From Zonotrichia leucophrys gambelii (lineage: Eukaryota > Chordata > Aves > Passeriformes > Passerellidae), in NCBI RefSeq assembly GCF_028769735.1, contig NC_088174.1, positions 1,571,501 through 1,635,500 of the forward strand: DNA of 64,000 nt. Reading direction: 5' to 3'. Shown piece after piece: positions 1 through 12,469 of this stretch (the stretch's first letter is position 1; each line of letters begins with the position of its first letter). The position numbers and the translations under genes are program-made. The notes under the pieces are model-generated. The model had not been told where the DNA came from. It made no database searches and saw only the letters and a program-made list of their open reading frames with translations.

Positions 1-1992
<1,992 letters not shown>

Positions 1993-3259
1993 TAACCCTG
2001 CCCTGCCAGCCTGGCAACCTCCAGGCTGTTCTAGGGTTATCTAAAACCCTAAAGTTCATTTCCCATGGGTTGGGATGAAGCCTGGCATGGAGAAGGCACA
2101 GTCGCGACTTCGGGGTGGTGCTTAAACATTAACGGTGCCCTAAAGAAAATCCAGTTCCAATTTCATCACTAGCAACCTGGAGTGACTTTTGTGGTTGCAG
2201 TGCTGGTAGTAGGTGAGACTTGGAGCAAACCCCCTGTGCATTCTGCCTCTGTGCTGGGTCACTGGGGAGGAGGGAGGGAAAGACGTAGCAAAAAGCTCTG
2301 GAAATTGCAAGAGGTTAAGAAAATGAAGAAAATCCTTCTGGTGATTGCTTTATGACTGGAAGCCAAACTGTTAAACTGCAGTTAGAGATGTTATTTGCAT
2401 TTTATAAATGACATCCCACTTAAAGATATTTCTGAAGCAGCCCTGTGTGTAGTGATGGTGTAATTAAGGAGCTGAGAGGCACAGGGAAGGCAGAGTCAGC
2501 AGAAGGATTCCTCACCAACAGGCCTTCAGTCTCTACATTTGTGCCATGTGTTTGGAAGAAAAGCCATACTAAAATTATGTTCTCCCTTTCTTTTCGTCCC
2601 TGATTTTTAAAAATCATTGTATGGAAGTAATCCATAAATAGGGTTTTGCAGCAGATTGAGGACAAACGTTTTTGTAAATCCTCTCGCTGTTGTCATCAGC
2701 CCATGTGTTCAGCAAGGAGATAATCAGAGTGATGGAGCAGCCTTTCTGCTTCCTCACTTGTGAAGTCTGAAATAACTCCACATTCCAGTCATGGGGATCA
2801 TGCTGTGGAAATGAGTGTGTGGGAAAGAGGCATTCATCCTTTAATTAATTTATTTCTGGCAAAGATCTGCGAAGGCTGGGAGGAGAGGGAGAGAAATACA
2901 GGTGCATCACCTGTGTCCTCCTTGGCTGGGCTAGTTTCATTGCTGTGATGGAGGATGGAGGTTTATCACCCTGGATCTGGTGATAAAACACACAATAAAA
3001 CACATAAATGCAGCAATCAGAGCTGGGATTGTGGCTGGCTGGGAGAGCAGAGAGCACAGACAATGTGTCTGATTGTTTTACTGCTCAGGAACATCTCTCA
3101 CTGCCTGGCAGACTCATTTCCAGAATGAGGAAAGTGCTCTGCAGGAGGCACAGCACCATCAGCTCCGTGCTCAGCCCTGGAGTGTGCCATGGGATGAGCT
3201 AATGGGGGTCATTTGTGAGCAGCTCCCAGCCCCTCACTGTAAATAAATCTCCATTAAGG

Positions 3260-3263
3260 ACAG
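3260..3263. repeat. Provirus target-site duplication, left copy (ACAG)
   Basis: ACAG directly precedes the TG that opens the left LTR. The same four bases follow the CA that closes the right LTR at 12139-12142. A 4-bp duplication is the size made by gammaretrovirus-type integrases and supports a single integration event that still has both flanks. Confidence 0.85.
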
Positions 3264-3652
3264 TGTTTTGCGGAGAAAAGAAGAAACCTCACAACTTGTA
3301 AAAGTTGTAAAGCCCGGTATGCTTTATTACGACGCGCGCCGGACGCAAGACTCCCCAAAAGGGCATGCGTACCCCTGAAGATTTCAGACCTCCTTTTATC
3401 CCCCTTCCAAATGCATATGCATACAGTTTCACAATAAGTTCATACATATTCATCTTGCATGACACTTAGCACTAATTCTTCTTTATCGGAGGAATTCCTA
3501 GGTCGGGGGCAGATTGACCTCGTGGTTTTTCTGTTTTTCTTTCTCTGTCTCCTCGCTGTCTCTGGAACGCGGCCTCTCCTTCAGCTTTAGCTCCACAGAC
3601 CCTTTACCTCTCCTAGACACTTTACCTAGTTCAGGATGGATATTCTGTCTCA
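3264..3652 (-). repeat. Provirus 3' LTR (389 bp)
   Basis: Read on the - strand it opens TGAGACAG and closes AAAACA, the usual TG...CA ends. It matches the right LTR along its full length. The only difference I find by eye is a run of five G here against four in the other copy (near 3505-3509). It carries a TATA-like GGATAAAAGG (plus positions 3392-3401) and an AATAAA (plus 3323-3328). Confidence 0.95.
3323..3328 (-). promoter_or_regulatory. LTR polyadenylation signal AATAAA
   Basis: AATAAA on the - strand of the 3' LTR, about 65 bp downstream of the TATA-like box and followed by GC-rich then A/T-rich sequence to the LTR end. The same hexamer is at 11810-11815 in the 5' LTR. Its position fits the R region of a retroviral LTR. 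Confidence 0.7.
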
Positions 3653-3666
3653 TTCCCCCCTTTCCT
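3653..3666 (-). promoter_or_regulatory. Polypurine tract of the provirus
   Basis: On the - strand the bases directly before the 3' LTR read AGGAAAGGGGGGAA, an unbroken purine run touching the TG of the LTR. This is where plus-strand DNA synthesis is primed in retroviruses. It fixes the orientation of the element and the LTR boundary. Confidence 0.85.
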
Positions 3667-3689
3667 AGGAAATAAGTAAATTCTTTTAC

Positions 3690-6100
3690 TTAAGGAAAAT
3701 TTCCACGACAATAAGTGTCTTTTAGCGCTTTACCATGTACATTTGACAAAGAGGTTAGTACAGCTATTCGTTGTAGCATTCTCCAGTTCCAAATTAACAA
3801 TGTAATAGATAATCCTAAGCTTATCCTAACTAATATTAGTAAAACTAGAATAGGGTGGCACAACTTATCAAAGATTCCATTTGCAGTTGGTGATCACCCA
3901 AAGATCACATCTCACCAGTGATTATCCGTATTTTATTCTTTGTAGAACTCTGGTTATTTCTTTTGTACCATGTTGGACAGTAATTAAGGTTTTCTTTCCA
4001 CTTTCTCGGATTTCTTTCAAGACTTCTAATAGGTCTTGGTGCTTAATTAATTGTTTTACCAATGTAAGGTTCACCCCGATAGGGGTAGGTGGTAGTCTGT
4101 GATACATTGTGTAATTGGCTGTAATCAGCTGGTGGGATGTTACTGGTACCAAATACGAAAAATCACACCCAATAATCTTAACAAAATTACAAATACAAAT
4201 ACAGAGATTAGAATGGTTTCTACTAGACAGAATAACATCATTGCTATTAATTTGTACAGCAGCACAAACAGTTCTCAAACATGCACCCTTTTCCAGTATA
4301 TACGAGCACAGTTTTCTGGTCAGTGACTGGATGAATTTCAAAGTGACAAATACTCTGTTCAGTGTCCAAACACATCCTGGGCATTAGCAGTATTGCTTTC
4401 ACAAATGAATCTCATTTGTTCTCTAGTAATGCAGGATTCTAAGTTTACTACCTGCCACTTTTCATTCATCTTTTTGTGCCCACACTCTATGTTCTGAAGG
4501 ATAGAGTGTTGTTTCTTCATGGTTTAATCTTAGGGCAATGATGGGATGGATAACATAAACAGTGGCATTACATATGGTAAGCACAAAGGCAGTGGCCACA
4601 TTAGAAATAGGATCATAGGTGAAATTCACCATAATCTACCAGGATTAAAACTTCTTTTCAAAATCAATTGCATTATCTCATTCAATTTTCTGAATTTGAG
4701 CTGGAAAATTACCTTCACCCCTTTCCTATATGATCAGAGCTGCTGTTGCTTGTATCCATAACTGTGCTTGTATACAACTGAAAGCTAAAGACACATTATC
4801 TTGAACTATACTAAGTGCTTCTACTATCAATTTGTGGTCTTGGTCCCCGGCCTGTTCATTCTTCTTTACTTTGACAGTACTTTTGAAATCTGTCACTGGC
4901 TAGTTCCTAATGCCAGTAGAGATTACTATAAAGGCTGCTTCAATTTTGTTAGGCTACCTGCTGCAGCAGCCAGTTTATTCATCAGTATTTCTGAATCAAT
5001 TCTATTTAAAACTCCTAATCTTGTCCCTAATATGCCAGTTAGATGTTTGTTATGGGGAACAGGAACTGCTTTCTGTCCATGATCATCCCTCCCTGCCAGA
5101 GGGATGTGCTGGGCTCCTACTACAAATTCAGACACACTTCACAAGTGTATCTGACAGAGGTTTAGGTCATACTTGAGACAGATGTTTGTTCTGAAATGTA
5201 GAGACTTCAGGGAATCTTAACTTCTCTCTCTCCCTCCAAAGCACCTGATTTCCCAGATGTGTGGCAAGCAGGAATGTCTCTCCTGGTCACCCACCTTGCC
5301 CTTAGCTAAGATCAAGCTGTGGACTGTGTTCAGGGCAGAAGATAATGGAGGGGAAATCTTGAGAGAAAAGCCTAAATTCATTGCAGTGCCTCAGAAGAAA
5401 CTGGGATCAGGTTTCTGCTATTTGAAACACTCAGCACAAAAGTGATGCTCAAAATCCTACAGCCTGCTGCTGAGCTCTGAGGGGGTCTCTCTCTCTCTAC
5501 CTCTTTTAAGCAGAATCCAACCACCTCAGACTGGGACAATCACTGATCCAAATCTCAGTAGGAAAAGGGATAGCTATAAATAAGGAAAATCACCTTATAA
5601 GGCCCCGCTGTGGTAAAAAGTGCAGTGTCCACTTTGAATTCAAATGAAAATCTGACAGTAACTTGAGCTCAAAGGCAGGTCACTTCTACAGGCTGTGTCA
5701 GGGTGAAATTACACCAACAGTCTGATTCACTTAGGTCATCACAGACTTCCTGGTGCTCATATACACCAGGGGAGGTTCAGACACTAATTACATCTGGTCT
5801 CTCATAAGCCATCCTATTGATGACTAAGCACTTTACTTTGATTTCTTCTCTTCAGATTCCTTGAAGTGTTTACAGCTCCTGTTCTTGCTATTTTTACTGC
5901 TCACATACTTGATTCTCGTGGATTACTACAGTAGATATGTTTAATATAAACCTTCTTTATCTCAAAAGGTTTTCCTATGGATCCAGTATACTGATTAAAT
6001 GCCAGGGACCAAGGCCATTCAGCATTGCTTTGGGTAGAGGTACTCTCTAGTTCTAAAACTTCAGTTATAATTCCATACAAAACAATTCTGTACACTAAAG
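3690..6100 (-). pseudogene. env: Broken env gene of the provirus
   Basis: The frames between the integrase end and the polypurine tract encode envelope-like pieces in order. The start region is near 6131-5901. A fusion-peptide/N-helix region at 5135-4926 contains GTRLGVLNRIDSEILMNKLA. A transmembrane-subunit ectodomain lies near 4800-4550 (SLAFSCIQAQLWIQ, then DFEKKF and VNFTYDP). A further env-like frame is at 4341-3922. At least four in-frame stops fall in the stretch of about 4630-4740, and frame changes separate the blocks, so no membrane protein can be made. The assignment to env rests on these pieces and on position. I cannot place the SU/TM cleavage site or a signal peptide with confidence. 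Confidence 0.7.
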
Positions 6101-7290
6101 TATGAGCTACTCCCGACCGCAATATACTCATTTTGCCCGAATAAGTTTTAGTCTCAGTTCATTGTCTCCTGGTGTCACTCCTGAAGGGGCTTCTGGGCCT
6201 TCTTCACCCGAGAGTGATGGATCCAGCATTCTGCTCCTTGATTTTGATTGCAGTGAAGGTGGTGAGAGGTACTTGCAGTGGTCTCTCCCACTGTGGTTCC
6301 GAAGTCTTCTCTGTAAGAGACTTAACATATACATCAACCCCAGGCTATCCAACTCCCTGCTCCGAGTTCCAGCCACAAGTTTCTCAATTACTCTGAGCTG
6401 TTTGCTTAATGCCACCATGTAAGTGGACATTCTGGACATTCCCCTTGTATTCTATTGTCTTCTATAAGGCATTCCAAAAGGATTCAGCATTCCTTTAGCT
6501 CAAAAGGTTTAGTTTGAATTTGCAATAGTGCTAGTGGAAGAGCTTCTTGCCCCAGTCTTACGATTTGCTGCTTAATCAAATGATTCATTCTCTCCCCCTG
6601 GCCGCTTGATTGGGGGCAGTATGGGGTGTGAAGTTCTTAATCTATGCCCAGATGGCTACTAATCTGTTGCACTATTTTGGAAATGAAAGGTGATTCTTTA
6701 TCTGAGGATATTGTGGCTGGAACTCTGAAGCGTGGTATTATCTCTTGTAAAAATGATCTGGTCACCTCTTGAGCTTTGACAGTTCTGGTGGGGAATGTTT
6801 CTGGCCACCCTGAAAATGTATCTATTAATACCAGTAAATACTGATACCCCCCTTTCCTTGGGAGTTCTGAAAAGTTGATTTGCCACTGCTATACAGGCCC
6901 ATGGCCTCTCCCAGTCTGACCAAGTTTTGGCCCGGGGGTATTTTGAGGTTAGTCTGGAGGCAAGGATCACATTATCAGCTCACCTGAGTGATAGTGGCAT
7001 ATAGATTCCTGACAATGATACAACAGTCCTTTCAATCAGATGTGTGTTCTAGAAAGCCTGTGGGAATTACTACTTCAAAGTCAACACTTCATTCCAGTGC
7101 ACTCTGTATCACTCGCAGCCTCGGTCATTTTGAGAAAGGAGCCACACTCTATAAAAGGCTTTAAGTAATTAGGCCCTAGTGTGTTTTCTAGTGCCCTTCC
7201 TTCACTAGTAACCACGAAAATGGGAGGGGATTACTAGCTCTCTTTCAATGGTAGCCCACCCCTTGCAGTTGTACGTCTCTTTTGATTAGT
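6100..7290 (-). pseudogene. pol: Broken integrase region of pol
   Basis: In the - strand frame through 6840-6540 the sequence reads LLVLIDTFSGWPETFP, then SSDKESPFISKIVQQ, then QSSGQGERMN. This is the retroviral integrase core. The second catalytic Asp is at 6822-6820 and the catalytic Glu at 6594-6592, both in the same frame. A stop (TAA, plus 6637-6639) sits between them. Further on, 6439-6128 carries the C-terminal part (VIEKLVAGTRSRELDSLG), but frame changes follow. The enzyme would insert viral DNA into the host genome, but this copy cannot make it without readthrough. The N-terminal zinc-binding part is not clear to me. Confidence 0.85.
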
Positions 7291-7299
7291 ATTATTGTA

Positions 7300-7680
7300 T
7301 TATGGCTTACCTTCGAGGAAAATCTGTACCTCACCCTTTGCTGCTTTCTTTGCCTCTCCATCCGCCAGCTCATTTCTTTCCCCCAATTTTAAGCTCACTC
7401 TCTGGTGTGCCTTAATATGCCTTTTCAGGTAGCCGAACTGCTTCCAGCAGCTGGATTGTCTCTTCTTTCCCTGTGAGGTCAGCAGTCCCCTCTCCTTCCA
7501 GATGGCTCCATGTGCATGCACAACTCTGAATGCCTTTTGCTGTTTCTAAGGCATGGGTCCATGCATTTATCTCAGCATCCTGTGCAGAGGTACCTGTTGG
7601 TAAGGGTCCAGACTCTATTACCTCTCTGCAGGTAGTCACTGTGAACTTTGCAATGTCGCTTTCTTGTCAGTGACCCAGGT
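7300..7680 (-). pseudogene. pol: RNase H region of pol, two overlapping broken frames
   Basis: Two - strand frames share the signal. The frame at 7639-7412 has SGPLPTGTSAQDAEINAWTH, with an acidic AE position as in RNase H. The frame at 7521-7300 has AIWKERGLLTSQGKK and then NELADGEAKKAA, the tail of the domain with its last Asp. A frame change near 7480-7500 divides them. RNase H removes the RNA strand during reverse transcription. The order RT, RNase H, integrase on one strand supports a single degraded pol gene. Confidence 0.8.
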
Positions 7681-7949
7681 CTCTGCATCGTCCGGAGGAG
7701 TGTCCTTTAAGTCTGGGCGGCTGGGGTAGGTAGCTTCAGTGGTCTCTAGGCAATCATGGTGTACTGCTTCTCCTTGATTCCACTGAGAAAAGAAGCTGGG
7801 TTGACAATATTAGTCACCACTATCTCTCCATCATCTTGCTCTACCATGATGGCCTGGTATTTCAGAAACCTCTCTGGTGAAAAGCCAGTGGCCACCCTTT
7901 ACTTCCAGTACTACAGACACTGTGTGGGACACTAGCACAGTCATTTTTG

Positions 7950-9330
7950 TCCCAGGATAAACTTGTGTGCCTCTTGAATGTTCAGCACAACTGCTGCTAC
8001 AGCTCTGAGGCAACCTGGCTATCCTTTGGCTGTTGCATCTAGTTGCTTAGAGAGGTAAGCAACTGCCCTCCGGTATGGACCCAAGTCCTGAGCCAATATT
8101 CCCAGAGCAATTCCTTGCATGGAAAAATAGAAAGAATGCTTTACTTACATCTGGAAGTTTCAAAGCTGGAGCCGACATGAGGGGACTCTCTAGCTGGCGA
8201 AAGGCCGTGTGGTGTCTCTTGTCCACTGGAGATCTCAGTTCCCATTGGCAATAAGAGCATAGAGGGGTCTGGAGAACAGTCCACAATTATGAACCCACAG
8301 CTGGCACTACACTGCCATGCCTAAGAAGGTTTGGAGTTCTTTCGTTGTCTGGGGTTCAGGGTTTGGCATAGGGCTTCCCTGCCTTAAAGTCTGCTGCTCA
8401 GCACTCACTTCTTACTCCAGGTAGATTACCTTCTGTTTCACTACCTGTGCCTTTTTCTTTGAGACTCTGCGTCCTTGGAGTCCTAGGAAATTCAAAAGGC
8501 TTACCGTCCAGGCTTCTCTTGCTTCCCTCGTCCGAGTGGCTACTAGAAGACCATCTATGTACTGCAACAGCCTCCTTTCCTCTTGTGGAGCTTCCTGGGA
8601 CTCTGGGTCCTTGCAAGCTGTTCTCCAATCGGAGTGGAGAATTTTGAAGCCTTCAGGCACATGGACTGTGTGAGCTTGTGTTTGAATGCAAAAATGTTCT
8701 GGCTGGCTTCATGGATAGGGAGGCAAAAGAAGGCATCTCTTAGACCTAAAACAGTGAACCAGGTTAGCTCAGGTGTTAAACAAGTTAGTAAGGTCTATGG
8801 ATTTGCTACCACAGGGTACAAATTCTGTGTTATCTTATTGACAGCCCTTAATCCAGTACTACCAGTTATTGGACTGATTCCTTCCTTACCTTCCTTTTGA
8901 GGGTACTACTCAGTTCTCACTGGTTGTGTTCTTTCATTAAGCTTGATGGGGGAGCATCCCATGGGGGAGCATCTTTCACTCTCCCTGGTGCAGCAGAGGC
9001 CCATACCCTTGAAAACACTTATTTACTTATTCTAATATCTCCTTACTAATGTCTTTCTTAATTTCAGTGTCTGTTAATATTAAGCCTAACATCTTTATAT
9101 TATTTGCCTCCAGAGTAACTTTTCTCATTTGAGAATGTTTAGCAAATTGAGCGAATTGTACAAAAGCTTTTAGGTACACATAGTACACATGTTACTTTAA
9201 AGGTTTGCAAAAGTATGCCTTTTCAGACTGGCCAGTTGTTCATTCCCCACACTACAACATAAACATTCTCCACAGGTACTAAAGCTTTATTTAAAACTGA
9301 ACACATGACCCTTGTGCTGACAAAAATTCT
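7950..9330 (-). pseudogene. pol: Protease end and reverse transcriptase region of pol, active site altered
   Basis: The strongest piece is 8660-8412, which reads EERRLLQYIDGLLVATRTRE and then LLNFLGLQGRRVSKKKAQ. This is the palm of retroviral reverse transcriptase around the catalytic box. The box is YIDG (8561-8550), where functional enzymes have two Asp residues, so the second metal-binding Asp is lost. Upstream, fragments in other frames near 8900-8700 fit the fingers region, and stops interrupt them. The end of a protease-like domain may lie near 9330-9060, but the match is weak and has several stops. The enzyme would copy viral RNA into DNA; this copy could not. Confidence 0.8.
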
Positions 9331-11311
9331 TCCCTTTTGGGAAGGTTACTTTTACCCCTCCTCCCTTACCTTGGGAGGAAGCCTTTACAAATCATATGTA
9401 CTCATTTTGCGAACTGTGATTGCTTCGCATTTCAGCGTGATAACCCTTGCCTGATTTCATACGTTGCTATCTTATGCTGCATGCTGAACAACATGTTTGA
9501 TTTGCTTTCTCTTTGCCTTGTTTTCCTTTTCAGGGGCCAAGACCAGAGAGCAGTCTGATCTCACAGTCTCTTTGTCATTCTGGGTGATTTCTTAAAACAA
9601 AAGACATTTCAGCATACAAAAACTATCCCATTTATCTTCCTATTATAAAACAGTACTAACAGCAATGAAGCACTATAAATCTTTTTATTATCTGAGCTGC
9701 TCTTACTGGCAACCTCCTCCCAATGAGCCCCTCCCAAAAGGGGCTAATTTAGGAACCTGTTTGCTCTGGTCAGTTCTTATTATTTATTTCTTCTTGCCCT
9801 ATCCCGCTTCCATTCAAACCTTTTTACAGACCTTCACAGTAGTTTCTCAGTTTTCCTCCTATACACACAGCTCCAGGTGGCAGGTATCAGATGTGATTCC
9901 TACACACAAGCTCTAAGACCTTAGGTTCTGAATCCGCTTGACCAGAAACTTTTAATTTACACTCGGGGCGTGTACCCTGACACTTATTGGAACAGCAAAA
10001 CAGCAATACCAGTGTTTCTCATAAACACCGCACTGCAATAATACCTGCACATCCAGCTTTTGCCCACAGGCCATTCCCGTGTTCCCTGGGGAGACAGGGC
10101 AGCCAGAGCTGTCCCTGTGCCCAGGGCGCAGCCACTGTCACCTCACACAGCCTGCTAGCCTCTTGATGTACCAAAGGCTCCCCGAAATTGCTCACAAAGG
10201 GAGGCTATTCTGTTTGTTACAGAGAACTTTAAATCCCTACAGCAGATTGTTTCCAGTAAAGACTTACTGCAGTACCAACTGAAGTCTCATAAATCTCATA
10301 AGTCTCATTAACTAATTCATCTCATTCACCTCTTCTATATAAACTCTGTTTTACAAAATATCAGTCTTTTCTAGTTCTCTTCTTGCACAATCTAATTAAG
10401 GCACTGTGTCTACTTACACTTGTTTTGCTGCTTTGCAAAAGGGCTGTGCTAGTCACAGCCAAAACTCTGATATACCTGCAGACACAGACACACGCACTCA
10501 CTCCCCCCCCTCCCCCTTATCTCAAATTCACTAGAGCCATGGCTTGAATTGCTGTGAGGGGGAGAATTCTTGGAATTCCTTTAACTCACTTTATCGAAGT
10601 TAAACATAAATCACCGTACTATAGCTCTCCTATGTAAAATACTACTCTTGTTGCAACAAAATCTTAAAATCTCTACAAACACCACTATACAGTCTGAGAA
10701 TCAAATTACCACAATGCAGCGGAAGAAAATCACCACACAAAATCACTGGGAAAGGGCATATTTCTCAAAGTGCTCACTTTTCTCAACACAACACAGCACA
10801 CCATAATTCGGCATTTACTCAAATCAATTTTTTTTGGACACAATCAAAATAACAGCACACAGTCTAGAGATCAAGTCCAAACATCCAAGGCAAAGGAACT
10901 CTCTGAGCTCATACTCACGGTTAAAATGTACCAAATCTACACAAATCACTACATTCAAACACGATAAATACCATCACTGACATTCCTCCACTCACTTCTC
11001 CGCAGGCACTTCTCTCCTTGCCCCCGCAGCCTGCTGCAGCCGGCGCCTCTGGCCTCACTCGGCTGCTTCAAACACGGGGAGTACTGACCCATCCCCGCAC
11101 TGTAGGGCACTGTAGATTTACTCTCTTTTATACACCATACACATATCACCTGCACGATCACAAACACAGTGCACTGGCCACACACATTAACCATACAGCA
11201 ACACAGTGTCCGGACACCACTCACACACGCACAAACAGAAGAAACATACGCGAATTCAGCTCTGCCCTATCAGAATCTGAATTCTAATACACGCATACAC
11301 GGGTTCACCCG

Positions 11312-11496
11312 GCTTACACCCGGAGCCGCTGGCAGTCCTGCTCTATCAGGACGACGAGGGGACGAACCCCGTCTCTAATACAGCCGCTCTATCAGCTGCA
11401 GCTAGCTTACCCCGGAGCCGCTGGCAGTCCTGCTCTATCAGGACGACGATGGAACGAACCCCGTCTCTAATATGGCCGCTCTATCGGCCGCTCTAT
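11312..11496. repeat. 93-bp tandem duplication in the provirus leader
   Basis: A unit starting gcttac, then cccggagccgctggcagtcc, begins at 11312 and again at 11405 with a few substitutions and one indel. Both copies contain 'ctctatcaggacgacga' and 'acgaaccccgtctctaata'. It lies between the 5' LTR and the gag position, where packaging and dimerisation signals usually sit. Confidence 0.8.
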
Positions 11497-11509
11497 CGGC
11501 CGCTCTATC
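11474..11509. repeat. 12-bp tandem repeat (ggccgctctatc) x3
   Basis: Three perfect copies of ggccgctctatc follow the end of the second 93-bp unit. The same words ('gccgctctatc') occur once in each larger unit, so this is a local expansion of the unit end. Confidence 0.85.
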
Positions 11510-11727
11510 GGCTGATCCCCAGACGTCTCTGGGTCGTTAATTCCCTTGTTCTTTCCTTGTTCTTCCCCCCTGGGGCCCCATACATACCGTATTCTCCTCC
11601 GCAGGCCAGCGGGTCGTTGTCTGTCCTCGCAGGTGGCAAGTTGAGACAAGCGGAGCCCCACCAGGAAAAAATCCTGGGGCGCGCCTTGGAGGTCCGTCTA
11701 TCCCCCCTGCCCCCGCGGGGACAGAGA

Positions 11728-11747
11728 ACTCCTGCCTTGGCTCGCCA
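11728..11747 (-). promoter_or_regulatory. Primer binding site, tRNA-Arg-like
   Basis: Three bases after the 5' LTR end on the - strand comes TGGCGAGCCA, followed by AGGCAGGAGT. This pairs with the 3' end of a tRNA-Arg (ACG anticodon type) over the first ten bases. It pairs again after one inserted base and one mismatch. The tRNA comparison is from memory and should be aligned. Confidence 0.65.
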
Positions 11748-11750
11748 AAA

Positions 11751-12138
11751 TGTTTTGCGGAGAAAAGAAGAAACCTCACAACTTGTAAAAGTTGTAAAGC
11801 CCGGTATGCTTTATTACGACGCGCGCCGGACGCAAGACTCCCCAAAAGGGCATGCGTACCCCTGAAGATTTCAGACCTCCTTTTATCCCCCTTCCAAATG
11901 CATATGCATACAGTTTCACAATAAGTTCATACATATTCATCTTGCATGACACTTAGCACTAATTCTTCTTTATCGGAGGAATTCCTAGGTCGGGGCAGAT
12001 TGACCTCGTGGTTTTTCTGTTTTTCTTTCTCTGTCTCCTCGCTGTCTCTGGAACGCGGCCTCTCCTTCAGCTTTAGCTCCACAGACCCTTTACCTCTCCT
12101 AGACACTTTACCTAGTTCAGGATGGATATTCTGTCTCA
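11751..12138 (-). repeat. Provirus 5' LTR (388 bp)
   Basis: This is the full-length partner of the left LTR, with one G fewer in a G run and no substitutions seen by eye. It has the same TG...CA ends, TATA-like box (plus 11879-11888) and AATAAA (plus 11810-11815). As the 5' LTR it would drive leftward transcription, antisense to ARHGEF9. Confidence 0.95.
11879..11888 (-). promoter_or_regulatory. TATA-like box of the 5' LTR
   Basis: GGATAAAAGG on the - strand, about 65 bp upstream of the LTR AATAAA. It is a plausible core promoter for the provirus. Activity cannot be judged from sequence. Confidence 0.55.
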
Positions 12139-12142
12139 ACAG
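12139..12142. repeat. Provirus target-site duplication, right copy (ACAG)
   Basis: ACAG directly follows the CA end of the right LTR and matches 3260-3263. Confidence 0.85.
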
Positions 12143-12469
12143 ATCCATTCCAAGCCAGTGAATATTCATGTGTGAGAGGGAAGCCAAGGTGACCTCCACA
12201 CAGGATCTATGGAATAGCAGTTGCTTTTTCTCTTCCATTAGCTCAGTTGATAATTCATTTTTATTTAGCCCTGTCCTTGATAATTCATTCCTGCTTAGCA
12301 GTACCCATTCTTTATCTCCATCCCATCCTCAGGCACTTGCCAAATTATTCTTCCAGGCTTTTTTCAGCTATTCCAGATTTTGAGCACATTATTGCAGCAG
12401 CATCCTTCAGCTTCTCATAACGTAGCACAGCCTGCTGCTACTCTGCTCAGAAATCCCATGGGAACACAG

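Larger units (their letters stand above)
9331..11727 (-). other. Provirus leader and expected gag region, gag not recognisable
   Basis: By position this 2.4 kb should hold the packaging leader and gag. I find no frame with clear matrix, capsid or zinc-knuckle features. One candidate start is the ATG at 11092-11090 (-), giving MGQYSPC. A glycine after the initiator Met would suit a myristoylated matrix protein, but the frame stops after about 45 codons. The part from 9400 to 10950 is A/T-rich and full of stops. Gag may be too decayed to see, or may have been replaced by other sequence. Confidence 0.45.
3264..12138 (-). mobile_element. Class I (gammaretrovirus-like) endogenous provirus, near full length, broken genes
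   Basis: An 8,875-bp element in direct LTR-LTR layout, transcribed right to left and so antisense to ARHGEF9. In proviral order it has a 5' LTR (11751-12138), a primer binding site (about 11728-11747), a leader/gag region (about 9330-11727), pol remnants (about 6100-9330), env remnants (about 3690-6100), a polypurine tract (3653-3666) and a 3' LTR (3264-3652). A 4-bp duplication flanks it. The pol domain order and env transmembrane features fit class I ERVs of birds. No gene is intact: there are stops, frame changes and a changed reverse transcriptase active site. The LTR pair is almost identical, which would normally indicate a recent insertion. Confidence 0.92.

Noticed and set aside
3922..4326. 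Plus-strand frames within the provirus
   Set aside because: They are shadows of env remnants on the - strand.
11927..12238. 103-residue frame across the right LTR edge
   Set aside because: It starts in host DNA and ends inside the LTR, so it is a chance frame.
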